Shown here piece after piece: positions 8,497-17,966 of a stretch of DNA of 36,558 bases. The translations under genes and the position numbers were made by a program. The first letter of the stretch is position 1; every line of letters starts with the position of its first letter. The stretch spans positions 1 through 36,558 of the forward strand of contig JANQML010000317.1 of the NCBI GenBank assembly GCA_028280105.1, in the 5' to 3' direction. This DNA is from Desulfobacula sp. GTDB taxonomy: Bacteria; Desulfobacterota; Desulfobacteria; Desulfobacterales; Desulfobacteraceae. Below the pieces are notes generated by a model that was not told the origin of the DNA, did not search any database, and worked only from the letters and a program-made list of their open reading frames with translations.

Positions 8497-9372
8497 TTAT
8501 TCGATCTTTTTTCTGATCACCAGGTAGACGCCGAAAACAGTCACACATATGGCTGTGATTGATACAATTGACAGGGCTTCATCAAACAATATCCATGCTT
8601 CGATGCTGGCCACGGGCGGAACCAAATAAAAATAGCTGGCCACTTTGGCGGTTTCACCTTCCCGAATCATATACATGAGCAGGAGAACGGCGGTGACAGA
8701 CAAGCCGAAGACCAGCCATGCAAGTGCACCAATCAGCTGTGGAGCCCATATGACCTCACGGGTCTCAAAGGTCCAGGCCATTATACCCATCAGCAGTGTC
8801 ACACTGAGGTACTGCCACAATGATCCGGAAAGCAGGTTCACCTCTGCGCCGAACCGTTTTTGATATAAGGTTCCGAAAGATATCCCAAATAACGCAATCA
8901 GGGCCGCCGGCATGGCCGCCCAGTTCAGCCGGTCAACATCCAGCTGGCCTGTGGTCAGTAAAACCGATATGACCCCGGCAAGGCCTAAGCCCAGTCCGAT
9001 CCACTGGGTCCGGTTCAGATGGCTACCAAGGAAGGTCCAGCCCAGAAAAGCGGTGAGTACGGGTTGCACACCGACGATGATGGCGGTGATTCCGGCAGGC
9101 ATTCCCCATTTGATGGCGGCAAATACACCCCCCAGGTAAGCACCATGCACAAGAAGCCCTGTGACCATTTGGTGGGCTGCCTGAACCGGTGACACGGGTT
9201 TGGCTTTAAAAGCAAAGCCTAAGAGCATAAACACAACAGTGGTCAGAACCATCCGAATGAAAAGCAGATAAAACGGCTCGATAAACGGCAGCGCGTACTT
9301 TGCCGCAATAAAGCCCGTGCTCCATAAAAAAACAAATAAAAAGGGAATTAATCTGATCAGGTTGTGCTGCAT
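8497..9372 (-). CDS. EamA-family (DMT superfamily) transporter
   Basis: An inner-membrane permease of 291 residues built of two EamA repeats of five transmembrane helices each, ten in total. The first repeat begins LIRLIPFLFVFLWSTGFIAA and the second begins near AALIALFGISFGTLY. The C-terminal repeat ends with the usual FGVYLVIR and a short basic tail. Members export amino acids, metabolites or drugs (RhaT, YdcZ, RarD relatives); the substrate cannot be inferred. The ATG at 9370-9372 is chosen because it directly precedes the first helix; an AAGGAT lies somewhat far upstream (11 bases). A longer frame adds 24 residues with no ribosome-binding site. It is a single gene, separated from the binding-protein gene upstream by about 195 bases containing a dispersed repeat. 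Confidence 0.9.
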   Translation of the reverse strand: MQHNLIRLIPFLFVFLWSTGFIAAKYALPFIEPFYLLFIRMVLTTVVFMLLGFAFKAKPVSPVQAAHQMVTGLLVHGAYLGGVFAAIKWGMPAGITAIIVGVQPVLTAFLGWTFLGSHLNRTQWIGLGLGLAGVISVLLTTGQLDVDRLNWAAMPAALIALFGISFGTLYQKRFGAEVNLLSGSLWQYLSVTLLMGIMAWTFETREVIWAPQLIGALAWLVFGLSVTAVLLLMYMIREGETAKVASYFYLVPPVASIEAWILFDEALSIVSITAICVTVFGVYLVIRKKIE

Positions 9373-9508
9373 GGCCGGTTGAGATCCTTTTGAGACATAT
9401 TGAACTATTCTTTTGTTAAAGTGTGGAACCCATGGAGATTGCAATATCAGAACTTATTTGTCAAGCGATTCATCCGGTCTCTGAACCGCCGTCAAGGCAA
9501 TGCTTGCC

Positions 9509-9553
9509 GTGCTGCCTGCGGTTGCTCCTCCCTGCAGCGTATGACTGATACCC
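9509..9553. repeat. Dispersed intergenic repeat, copy 1
   Basis: This 45-base stretch matches 26588-26632 at 36 of 45 positions by eye, without gaps. The best conserved core is TCCTCCCTGC followed by GTATG and CTGATAC. It lies just downstream of the stop of the leftward binding-protein gene. It looks like a non-coding interspersed repeat. Confidence 0.6.
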
Positions 9554-9567
9554 CTTTTTCAGTGGAA

Positions 9568-10392
9568 TCATTCTCTATAGGCAACCGGTATCAACAGCGA
9601 GGTTCCATGCTTTTTAAAAATGGAATGGTACTCTTTTGATCGGATAATCCTATCCAGTTCCGACTGCCAGGTCTGAATCACACTGACAGGCGTATTGATA
9701 TTGAAGGCAATGTATTGTTGCAACGTTTGATAAACAAAGACTTCCTTCAGGGTATCCGGTTCAGCTTCTGTTGCCTTTAAAGCTTCAGCAACAGCTGCAT
9801 TGCTGACAAACCATAAGTCAAACCGGTTGCGCATCAGTTTCCCCAGGTTCTGCCGGGGTGTGGAGACCGACTGAAGATTATCAAAACCCAAAGATTCCAG
9901 TGTGCTGGAAGCGGCCGAGCCTCTTTGAACCCCGATTCTAAATGGTTTGGCATCCAGTATGCTGTTAATCGGATGTTTGAAATCAGGTCTGGCATAGAAA
10001 CAGAATTTTTTTTCCGCCAAAGGCCCCACCCACTGGAATAGATTTTCACGTTTCCGGATTCGGCTGGTGGAAAAAACAGCATGATAGGGAGCTGTCAACG
10101 CTTTTTTATAACTTCTTATCCAGGGATGTACAAAGATTTCAGCCTCAATGTTCAGCCGTTTGATAATCAGCTTGACCACATCAACGGACGGGCCTGTTGC
10201 TTGCCCGTTTTCCAAAAAATTTAAAGGAGGGAAATCTTCGGTTAAAAGCGTATACCGTTCTGATGAATAGCTATAATTGTGGAATAGAAACAAACAGATG
10301 CATGTGAAAATAGAGAACTTGGCCGGCCGTATCGTTATGCTGAAGAACAGAGAGGTACAAATTTTTAGCCGAAATAGAATCTTCCAACCCAT
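9568..10392 (-). CDS. Periplasmic solute-binding protein, SBP_bac_3 type
   Basis: A 274-residue secreted protein. The first 40 residues contain a basic start (MGWKILFRLK) and a long hydrophobic stretch (FSIFTCICLFLF) ending near SYS, as in a signal peptide or uncleaved anchor. The mature part begins RYTLLTEDFPPLNF, then GPSVDVVKLIIKRL, which is how family 3 binding proteins (polar amino acids and relatives) start, with a second lobe (RIGVQRGSAASSTLESLG) and a return segment. No permease or ATPase gene is nearby, so it may be an orphan binding protein serving as a sensor input or a ligand carrier for a distant transporter. Orphan family 3 proteins are common in Desulfobacterales and Shewanella. 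The ATG at 10390-10392 is preferred because GGAGAG sits just upstream; two upstream in-frame starts have no site. It lies 191 bases after the giant kinase gene on the same strand, which it could serve. Confidence 0.82.
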   Translation of the reverse strand: MGWKILFRLKICTSLFFSITIRPAKFSIFTCICLFLFHNYSYSSERYTLLTEDFPPLNFLENGQATGPSVDVVKLIIKRLNIEAEIFVHPWIRSYKKALTAPYHAVFSTSRIRKRENLFQWVGPLAEKKFCFYARPDFKHPINSILDAKPFRIGVQRGSAASSTLESLGFDNLQSVSTPRQNLGKLMRNRFDLWFVSNAAVAEALKATEAEPDTLKEVFVYQTLQQYIAFNINTPVSVIQTWQSELDRIIRSKEYHSIFKKHGTSLLIPVAYRE

Positions 10393-10583
10393 TTGTCTCT
10401 CCATGATCACTTAAAGGCTCTTGACCGCTATGGGGTTAATACCCGCTTCGTGGTATGAATCTATGAATCAATTCTATTCAAAATAATCATTCTCAAGGTC
10501 GAAATGCAAGAATAAACCCCTGCATTGCATAAAAAATCATGCCCCCATAACTGTTCTGAAAGGTAAAAAAACATGAGATACCG

Positions 10584-13500
10584 TTACTCAAAATGCTCTT
10601 TTCCATTCTCACCTTTTGAGTCATCCAGAACCTTTCTGACTGTTGAGACAAAGTCACTATTGAGAATCGGTTTTTTTATAAATCCCCTGACCCCCTGTTT
10701 TTCTGCTGTTTTAAAATCAATCCGTTCGCTGAAACCGGTACAGATCAATATGGGAATATCTTTACGGATTGCCAGTAGTTCCCGGGCAAGATCGGTACCT
10801 AGAAGAACCGGCATTGTCATATCGGTTATCACCAGATCAAATCTGCCGGGATCGGATTTAAATAACCCCAGGGCTTCAACGCTGCTTGTTTTTCCTGTGA
10901 CACGGTATCCGATTTGTTCAAGCGTACGAACGCCCAATTTGACAATGGCCGGTTCATCATCCACCAGCAGAATCGATTCATTTCCAATGTGATCGGCCAG
11001 GGCGTTTTTTTTTGTTCTGCCTGTAACCGGTCCGGAGATGACGGGAAGATACACGCGAACCGTGGTCCCTTTTCTCTGGTTGTTTCTCACCTGGATGATG
11101 CCTTTATAGTTTTTTACGATACCATGGACAACGGATAGCCCGAGGCCGGACCCTTTGCCCTGCTCTTTGGTTGTGAAATACGGATCATAAATCTTGTCAA
11201 TGATTTCCGCAGGAATGCCTGTACCGGTGTCACTTATTTCCAGGCAACAATACCGATCCGTATCATTTAAATTCAATTCCGGTTCCGGCCGAATCTCCGC
11301 CAGATTCAACCGGAGGATTCCCCCATCCTGTTCCATGGCATGGTAAGCATTGGTGCAAATATTCATCACCACTTCATGAAACTCGGTGGCATTTGCAAAA
11401 ATGTAAATATTCTTTGGGGAAAGCCGGGTTTCAATTTCAATATTGGACGGGAGGATCGACCGTAATAATTTCAATGTTTCCAGGATGATGGTGTTGACTG
11501 CAAGGGGTTTATATTCCGTATCCCCCTGGTTACTGAATGACAGAATCTGCCGGACAAGGGCGGCTGCCCGTTTTGATCCCTGAAGAATGTCCCTGAGATT
11601 TTCCTGCACCGGATGGCCGTCGGGCAGGTCGTGGATGGACATTTCCGTAAACCCGATAATGGGCTGCAAAATATTGTTAAAATCATGGGCGATCCCGCCG
11701 GCCAGGGTCCCGATGGCTTTTATTTTTTGATCCTGTAAAAGCTTCAGCTCAAGTTTTTGCCTTTCTGCTTCTTCCTTTTTCCGTTGGGTAATGTCCTGAA
11801 TCACACCTGCAACCTTCACCGCCTGTCCGGATTCGTCGGTCAGAAGCTGTGCAGTGGACCGGATGATCTTTTTCTTTGGTCCGTTCACCGGTATGATCTC
11901 AAACTCAAGGTGATAGGGCTTATTATTTTCAATCAACTCAACCAAAGACCTGTGAATTTGATCCGACTCCGGGATACAGTTTTCCATTGTCTCGATTGTA
12001 AATTTTTTTTCTGCCGGATCAAATCCGTAAATTCTTTTGGCTTCATCCGATCCCCAGAATTCGGTTGTGCGCAGATCATACTCCCAGTTTCCCACTTTTC
12101 CCAGTTTTTCCGCTTTCTGAAATCTTTGCTCGTTCTCTTTCAGCCGCTGCTCCACTTTCTTTCGTTCAGCCGTCTCCACCCTGAGCCGCTCCAATGCCTG
12201 ATTCAACTCGTCTGCCTGCTTTGAGGCCGATCGATGCTGCCGGATCAGCAATTTTTCCCTGGACCCGTTTTCCACTTGTTTAATATGGCTTTGTGAGAAT
12301 TGATCTTTATGGTTTTCAAACTGGCTGTCATTAGCGGTTTTGCCTGAATCAATCCCCGCATACCAGGTGTTAAGCTTATCCTGGAATTCATTTTTCATCA
12401 GAGCCAGTTTGGCTTCGGCTCCCCAGATCTGAAAACAATTAAACGCCTGCTGCCAATAAATTTGTGACAGGTTTCCGTTTTGCCGGCTTTGCCAAAACCG
12501 GTATGCTCGTTCATTGGCAATCCCTTCCCATTGAAGAAATCCGTTTTTGGCGGCACTTTCAATGGCCCGGTCGTAGAATGATGCGGCCTGGGTATATTTT
12601 TTTTCGATCCGGTTCAGCTCTGCTTTTGCCAGATAATATCTATGTGAATGATTCTGTGAACAATGGATTGACCAAATCCGGAACTGCTCCATAGCGGTTT
12701 TCAGTTCATCCGTTAATCCATCCATCCGACCGTCACGGCTAGTATCACCCATATGGGAACACAGGGCCGATTTGATTAAAAAACGGGTAAACAGATGTTC
12801 GGGCCAGGGCAGCAGCCCTTGCAGCCCCACCGTATAAATCAGTTTTTCCGCCTCGTTGGAAAATAACAGGGCCGTCTTATGGTTATTCATCAATAGGTGG
12901 TAAAAGGCTTTTAACTCATTATAAATGCAGAGCACCTGTATATTTTCATTGTCTGATACCTGATTGAGATACGATGTGTCATCGATTAAAAAACCGGTTG
13001 TTGGTTCGTCTTTTTCAGAAATACTTTTGAAAATACGGATCCCGCCCTCGCACAAGTCAACAGCCCATTGATTCAGCCGTGACCTGCTGAAAACCAGATG
13101 TTGTTCCGTCTCCCGGATCAGATCCGGCAACGGTAATGCCCGGTAAAAACTGCAATACATATTATGGCCGAATGCATATGCGGCATATTGCAGATTTCCG
13201 GATTGTAATCCGATATCATAGGCTTTCTGATAATCCTGACTGACATCGTTAAGGTGTTTGAACCAGTGGCGGATCGAGCTGCCGATCATCAGGTAGAACA
13301 CGCTTTGGTCAGACGGTTCCCTGAATTTTGAAGACATGATACGCTCGGCCAGGTCGCCCAGTTCCCGGGCTGTTTCAAAGTCATTTTCAATCCATCCCAT
13401 CAGGCCGCCAAGGGCCGCATGGCTGTATCCGATCTGGGGAACAAGGCCGAAATCAAGCGTGATATTGACCACCTTTGGCACAATTACACTCCAAAGGTGC

Positions 13501-15434
13501 TGGTGGGTCCGGTAACAGGGCGGCCCCAGGGTAATCAGGAGTTTGGTAACCGTCAACATTTCAGTATCCTGCATGATCGGGCTGTCAAACAGGGCGGCAA
13601 TAGGTTTCTTGTTCAACTTATCTTTTATCTGTCGGATTTCATCATTCCGGAATCTTTCAAAATCCTGATCCGGAAGGTGGATATTGAACTCGGCCAGCGC
13701 CTGTCTGCCCGAGGAAATGGCCTGGGCATATTTGGCCAGCAGGGTGTAGTGGACGATCAGGATATTCAACGACTCCGCCCTTTCAACGGCTGTCCGTGTA
13801 TGTTCCATGGATTGCTGGATCAAACGTTCCGCTTTTTTGCGGTCCCCTTCCAAAAACTCACTTTCAGCCAGATCCCGGTGAAGTGTCAATGCCTGTTCAT
13901 AGTTGATATGCCAGAAGTTGCCGATACCACCGGCCAGCTCGTCTGCAAAATAAAATGCAGCCCGGTTGAACCCCAGCATTGCCTGAAAGGCAGTGGCGGA
14001 TTTTGCTTTAAAGGCGGCCTTCATGTTCAGGCCGATCATTTTTTTTTGTTCGCCGGGATCATGGATCAATTCAGCTCCGGCATTTAAATGCTCAAGGATT
14101 TCATACAACGGGGTATGGTTCTCTTTTCTGTAAAATTGGGAAAGAAGCAGTCTGCCGATTTTTAGACGGATTCGGGCGATCTTATCCGGTGCGATTAATA
14201 AAAAGGCGGCCTGCTGAACCCGGTCATGCATAAAGCGAAACCATTGCGGTTCCGGCTGATTTTTGGATTTTTTTTCAATACGGTTAGAACCTGTGTCTGC
14301 TCTAAGGATCAATCCTGATTCCCGGAAAGGCATCAGTCGGGTGCTGCAATCATCAGAAGAACAATGGGTGATTGTTTTCAGAGAGTCCAGATCAAAATGA
14401 TTCCCCAGGCAGGCGGCAAGTGAAATCAATTCACGGTTATCACTGCTAAAGCGTTCCAGTCTTTGAGCAAAAAGATCGACGATTCCGTCCGGTAGCTGTT
14501 CGTCAAGATCCCACTCCCAGTGGTTTGAATCGGAATCAAAACTGATCCGGCCGCTTTCATATGCATACTCAAGAAAGGCTTTGATATGAAACGGGTTCCC
14601 TCCGGTCTGTTCCCGGATGAGATCAACCAGACGATCCATCTCGTCAACCGGTGATCCCAGGGCCGCCGCGATAAGGGTTCCAATATCTTTATTGTCCAAA
14701 GGGCCGACGGTAATGACTTCAGGCGGATTTACCTGTTGATGCAGCTCAGTGATCACAGTATTCATCGGGTGATAAGTGCCCACCTCTTCACTCCGGTAAG
14801 ACGCAATGAGGAGAAAATACCGAAGTGATTTTTCGATCTGAAATCGTTTTATCAATTCCATGGAGGCGGCATCTGACCATTGCCAGTCATCAATAAACAT
14901 CACAACCGGGTGTTCCGGCAGGCTGACAGCTTCTATGAATTTTCTGATGACTGTTGCAAACCGTTGACGTGCTTCAATAAAATTGATGCTATTGTCTTCA
15001 ATTCGTATTTTTTTTTCAAAGATACGGTTGATGTCCGGGATGAGGTCAACCAGAAGAACACCCAGTTCCCCGAGGGACCTGTATAGTTCTTTATGAATTT
15101 TTTTTCGGGTGACCGCGTTAAAGGATTCGATATGGTACCATAATTTTATTAACGCTTCCCGAACGGCATAATAGGGCGTACTCTGGTGAAACTGATCAAA
15201 TTTACCCTGAACAAAGACGCCGTTTTTAGATTGCACCGGCTCTTTGAGCCATTGCACCAGAGATGTCTTTCCCATGCCTGAATGTCCGGGAACCAAGAGT
15301 GTGCCGGTTTGACCGCGACATATATTTTCAAAAGTGCTGAACATCTTCTCTTTGGCCGGTTCCCGGCCAATAAGAGTTTCCGGTATTTTCAACTGATTTG
15401 ATTGTTCCAAACCACCACCTGTCCTTACCTTCAT
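10584..15434 (-). CDS. Giant hybrid histidine kinase with N-terminal STAND-type ATPase and TPR-like region
   Basis: A 1616-residue cytoplasmic sensor. Order of domains: an AAA_16/STAND ATPase (about 20-380) with Walker A GHSGMGKT (50-57) and Walker B VVMFIDD (177-183); a long helical TPR-like region (about 430-1010); a charged coiled coil (about 1050-1110); a PAS domain (about 1110-1225) ending QDITQRKKEE; the dimerisation/phosphoacceptor domain with H1250 in GGIAHDFNN; the HATPase with NICTNAYHA, DTGTGIP and GSGLGLSVVHG; and a C-terminal receiver with D1538 (ITDMTMP) and the usual Lys in FIKKPI. This resembles the 'predicted ATPase' kinases of cyanobacteria and deltaproteobacteria, but lacks their N-terminal Ser/Thr kinase and GAF domain. 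No transmembrane segment is seen. The start ATG has a poor ribosome site; a downstream Met (31) would cut the conserved LIGRE. The receiver implies a phosphorelay to an unlinked histidine phosphotransferase, or internal control. Confidence 0.93.
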   Translation of the reverse strand: MKVRTGGGLEQSNQLKIPETLIGREPAKEKMFSTFENICRGQTGTLLVPGHSGMGKTSLVQWLKEPVQSKNGVFVQGKFDQFHQSTPYYAVREALIKLWYHIESFNAVTRKKIHKELYRSLGELGVLLVDLIPDINRIFEKKIRIEDNSINFIEARQRFATVIRKFIEAVSLPEHPVVMFIDDWQWSDAASMELIKRFQIEKSLRYFLLIASYRSEEVGTYHPMNTVITELHQQVNPPEVITVGPLDNKDIGTLIAAALGSPVDEMDRLVDLIREQTGGNPFHIKAFLEYAYESGRISFDSDSNHWEWDLDEQLPDGIVDLFAQRLERFSSDNRELISLAACLGNHFDLDSLKTITHCSSDDCSTRLMPFRESGLILRADTGSNRIEKKSKNQPEPQWFRFMHDRVQQAAFLLIAPDKIARIRLKIGRLLLSQFYRKENHTPLYEILEHLNAGAELIHDPGEQKKMIGLNMKAAFKAKSATAFQAMLGFNRAAFYFADELAGGIGNFWHINYEQALTLHRDLAESEFLEGDRKKAERLIQQSMEHTRTAVERAESLNILIVHYTLLAKYAQAISSGRQALAEFNIHLPDQDFERFRNDEIRQIKDKLNKKPIAALFDSPIMQDTEMLTVTKLLITLGPPCYRTHQHLWSVIVPKVVNITLDFGLVPQIGYSHAALGGLMGWIENDFETARELGDLAERIMSSKFREPSDQSVFYLMIGSSIRHWFKHLNDVSQDYQKAYDIGLQSGNLQYAAYAFGHNMYCSFYRALPLPDLIRETEQHLVFSRSRLNQWAVDLCEGGIRIFKSISEKDEPTTGFLIDDTSYLNQVSDNENIQVLCIYNELKAFYHLLMNNHKTALLFSNEAEKLIYTVGLQGLLPWPEHLFTRFLIKSALCSHMGDTSRDGRMDGLTDELKTAMEQFRIWSIHCSQNHSHRYYLAKAELNRIEKKYTQAASFYDRAIESAAKNGFLQWEGIANERAYRFWQSRQNGNLSQIYWQQAFNCFQIWGAEAKLALMKNEFQDKLNTWYAGIDSGKTANDSQFENHKDQFSQSHIKQVENGSREKLLIRQHRSASKQADELNQALERLRVETAERKKVEQRLKENEQRFQKAEKLGKVGNWEYDLRTTEFWGSDEAKRIYGFDPAEKKFTIETMENCIPESDQIHRSLVELIENNKPYHLEFEIIPVNGPKKKIIRSTAQLLTDESGQAVKVAGVIQDITQRKKEEAERQKLELKLLQDQKIKAIGTLAGGIAHDFNNILQPIIGFTEMSIHDLPDGHPVQENLRDILQGSKRAAALVRQILSFSNQGDTEYKPLAVNTIILETLKLLRSILPSNIEIETRLSPKNIYIFANATEFHEVVMNICTNAYHAMEQDGGILRLNLAEIRPEPELNLNDTDRYCCLEISDTGTGIPAEIIDKIYDPYFTTKEQGKGSGLGLSVVHGIVKNYKGIIQVRNNQRKGTTVRVYLPVISGPVTGRTKKNALADHIGNESILLVDDEPAIVKLGVRTLEQIGYRVTGKTSSVEALGLFKSDPGRFDLVITDMTMPVLLGTDLARELLAIRKDIPILICTGFSERIDFKTAEKQGVRGFIKKPILNSDFVSTVRKVLDDSKGENGKEHFE

Positions 15435-15810
15435 GGCCTGAACGTATCAGGAAATAGATCTGCTAATCCCGGCTCGGCAGCTGGTTACCCGTGACCGGAA
15501 GCGCGTGGATTAATGAAAACATCATAATTGTAGTTAAAGGGGTTGATGGATAAATAATACGTTAAAAACCTGGAAAAGGCAAAATAAAAGAGCCCGCACA
15601 TATCCGTCTCTGGGTCCGGTTCCGGAGCAAGTCATGATATTTTCATTGCTTTTTGTGAATACCCATTTGATCCGTTGGATATTTTATTCCGGCTTGAATA
15701 TATCATTCATTTATGAATAATATGGATATGAGCGACCAAATCCGGTTTTTGTTTTGAATCGATGCCGACGGGTCTGCTCACGCGTGTGGTTACGAATTGT
15801 CGGGGGTTTT
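15435..15810. other. Divergent promoter region with an imperfect 24-bp palindrome
   Basis: A 376-base gap between the leftward giant kinase gene and the rightward sigma-54 activator. At 15700-15723 the sequence ATATCATTCAT TT ATGAATAATAT is a nearly perfect palindrome (10 of 11 pairs), 88 bases before the activator start; it could be an operator or autoregulatory site. No definite promoter hexamers could be assigned. Confidence 0.4.
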
Positions 15811-17595
15811 GTGTCTAAAAAAAACGATATATTAAATAAAATCAATGGATTAATAAAAAGGGCACCTCGCCATTGGCAGGTTTTCAGTCAGGCCCTTGTC
15901 AACGCGTCCGGTAATTGTCTGATAGCCATTGACCCTCACGGTGTTATCTTTCTGTCCAATCGCATGGCAAGCCAAAAACTGGGAACAACAGCTAAAACCA
16001 GGCTCAGTGACACCATGCCTGAATTGGCTGAAATTGCCGCACAGACAGTTGCGGACGGTATCAGTCGAACTGATTTTATGATCCGGGTGGATTCCGGCAG
16101 CTACTTAGCCGGTGTAAACCCCATTCGGATCGAAGAAGAGCTGTTTGGTGCCGTTTGCACCCTTAATGAGGCGACTGCATTTGAGAAAGTCGTCAAGCAG
16201 ATGCATTTTTTTAAAAATATGACCCGGGAGCTGGATGCCATTATTAATTCGTCTTCGGACGGACTCTTTGTCTGTGACGAAAAGGCCAATGTTATCCGGG
16301 TGAATCCGGCGTCTGAGCGGATTCACCAAACCAAGGAACGGGAATTGATCGGTAAAAATATGAAGGACCTGATTGAGCAGGGATTTATCGACTGCTCTGC
16401 CGCCCTTCAGGCCAGCCAGACTCAAAAAACCGTCACCCTGCTTCAAAATAAGGGGAGTCACAAGTTAATTTCCACAGGGACGCCTGTTTTTAACGATGAT
16501 GGTGAATTGATTCGCGTGGTTGTCAGTGAAAGAGATATCACCCGGATCGATAAGCTGCAACGGGAACTTGAAAAACAGGCCTCGATTAAAGACCGGTTGC
16601 AGCACCAGTTGTTTGAGATGCAGCAGGCAAAATTAAAGTCAAATCAAATCATCGCCCGGAGCCCGTCCATGCTGAAGGTGGTCGAGCGGGCACAAAAGGT
16701 CAGTGGTGTTGATTCCTCTGTGCTGATCACGGGTGAATCCGGTGTCGGAAAAGGGGTGATCGTCAAGCTGATTCATAATAATTCAAACCGGGCTGAAAAA
16801 CCATTGATCCGAATTAATTGCGGTGCCATCCCGGAGACGCTGATTGAATCCGAATTGTTCGGCTATGAATCCGGGGCCTTTACCGGCGCGCAGGCCGGTG
16901 GAAAGCCCGGTTCCCTGGAGCTGGCTGATCAGGGCAGCATTTTTCTGGATGAAATCGCAGAACTCCCCTTGTCTGCACAGGTCAAATTGCTCCGGTTTCT
17001 GGAAAACGGCCGGGTGACCCGGCTGGGCGGAACAAAGGTTCGCACCATTGATGCACGCATTCTGGCAGCCACGCACCGGGATCTGAAAAAGATGGTTGCG
17101 AACGGTACGTTTCGCCATGATCTTTATTATCGGTTGAACGTTATTCCCATAGCCATACCCGCATTAAAAGACCGGGTTGAATGCATTACCCCGCTGTTAA
17201 GGTTTTACGTTGATCATTTTGCCCAAATGATCGGCACCCGAAAACGGCTGAGCCGTTCCGCACTGGATACCCTTCTGGCTTATACCTATCCGGGAAATGT
17301 CCGTGAACTCATGAATATCTGTGAACGGATAGTGGTTATGTCGGAGACACAGGTCATTGATCTGGCGGATCTGCCCGGTGATGTCGCCCGGAGTTCAACT
17401 CTTGCCGCCTCTGCCGTCACGGTGTGGCCGGAAGAAAGAAGTCTGGAAGCGACACTTGAATATGTAGAACGGCGGGTCTTGCTCCAGGCATTTAAAAAAT
17501 ATAAAAATCAGACAGAGATATCGGCTGCACTCGGGGTCAGCCAGCCGACGATTGCCCGGCGTCTGAAAAAATATAATATCAAATCTCCTGTCTGA
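15811..17595 (+). CDS. Sigma-54-dependent transcriptional activator with two PAS domains
   Basis: A 594-residue enhancer-binding protein. Residues about 25-125 and 140-255 are PAS-like sensor domains (the second is clear: DGLFVCDEKANVIRVNPASERI), joined by a coiled coil to the AAA+ domain (about 280-515): Walker A GESGVGKG (308-315), the sigma-54-contact loop GAFTGA (355-360), Walker B IFLDE (377-381) and a fingered R-rich end. The C-terminus carries a Fis-type HTH (NQTEISAALGVSQPTIARRLKKY). It has no receiver domain, so it senses a small molecule or redox state through PAS. GTG at 15811 is preferred because GGGGG lies five bases upstream; an upstream TTG at 15754 extends the frame by 19 residues without a site. 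It precedes the proline dehydrogenase gene by 371 bases and may control it, but no good -24/-12 promoter is visible there. Confidence 0.92.
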   Translation: MSKKNDILNKINGLIKRAPRHWQVFSQALVNASGNCLIAIDPHGVIFLSNRMASQKLGTTAKTRLSDTMPELAEIAAQTVADGISRTDFMIRVDSGSYLAGVNPIRIEEELFGAVCTLNEATAFEKVVKQMHFFKNMTRELDAIINSSSDGLFVCDEKANVIRVNPASERIHQTKERELIGKNMKDLIEQGFIDCSAALQASQTQKTVTLLQNKGSHKLISTGTPVFNDDGELIRVVVSERDITRIDKLQRELEKQASIKDRLQHQLFEMQQAKLKSNQIIARSPSMLKVVERAQKVSGVDSSVLITGESGVGKGVIVKLIHNNSNRAEKPLIRINCGAIPETLIESELFGYESGAFTGAQAGGKPGSLELADQGSIFLDEIAELPLSAQVKLLRFLENGRVTRLGGTKVRTIDARILAATHRDLKKMVANGTFRHDLYYRLNVIPIAIPALKDRVECITPLLRFYVDHFAQMIGTRKRLSRSALDTLLAYTYPGNVRELMNICERIVVMSETQVIDLADLPGDVARSSTLAASAVTVWPEERSLEATLEYVERRVLLQAFKKYKNQTEISAALGVSQPTIARRLKKYNIKSPV

Positions 17596-17966
17596 ACAGG
17601 ATTCATCTGAACGGCGGCATATTCAATTGTGAATAAAAGCCTGCCGACTTTCTTTTGTAAACCATCCGATTTTCAAATGATACCTGGAAATATCCTTTAA
17701 GTTCAATATGATCCAGGCTAAATTATTATCCGGTACAGATGTTGCTAATTACAGATGCCCAGATGCTGTTTTAAGAAATAGGGCAACCGGACCGCCATTC
17801 AGCGTTTCTGGCATTTTTTCACAATTTTGAAAAGACGCATGCACTATGATCTTATTTTACAGTTTGGTCTTTATTTAAGGCTTATTCCGTGTTTTCGGGT
17901 ACTATTCGATGAACCATGGAAATTGACTGCAGGGTTTGAAATACAGATGAAATAAAAAGGAGTGCT
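17596..17966. other. 371-base region before the proline dehydrogenase gene
   Basis: Contains no coding frame. TGG at 17917-17919 and TGC at 17928-17930 resemble a -24/-12 element, but the GG-to-GC gap is one base too short. AAAAGGAG (17955-17962) is the ribosome site of the next gene. No terminator for the activator was recognised. Confidence 0.5.

Noticed and set aside
17917-17930. Possible sigma-54 (-24/-12) promoter before the proline dehydrogenase gene
   Set aside because: The gap between GG and GC is nine bases instead of ten, which is known to abolish sigma-54 promoter activity; no other copy with correct spacing was found.
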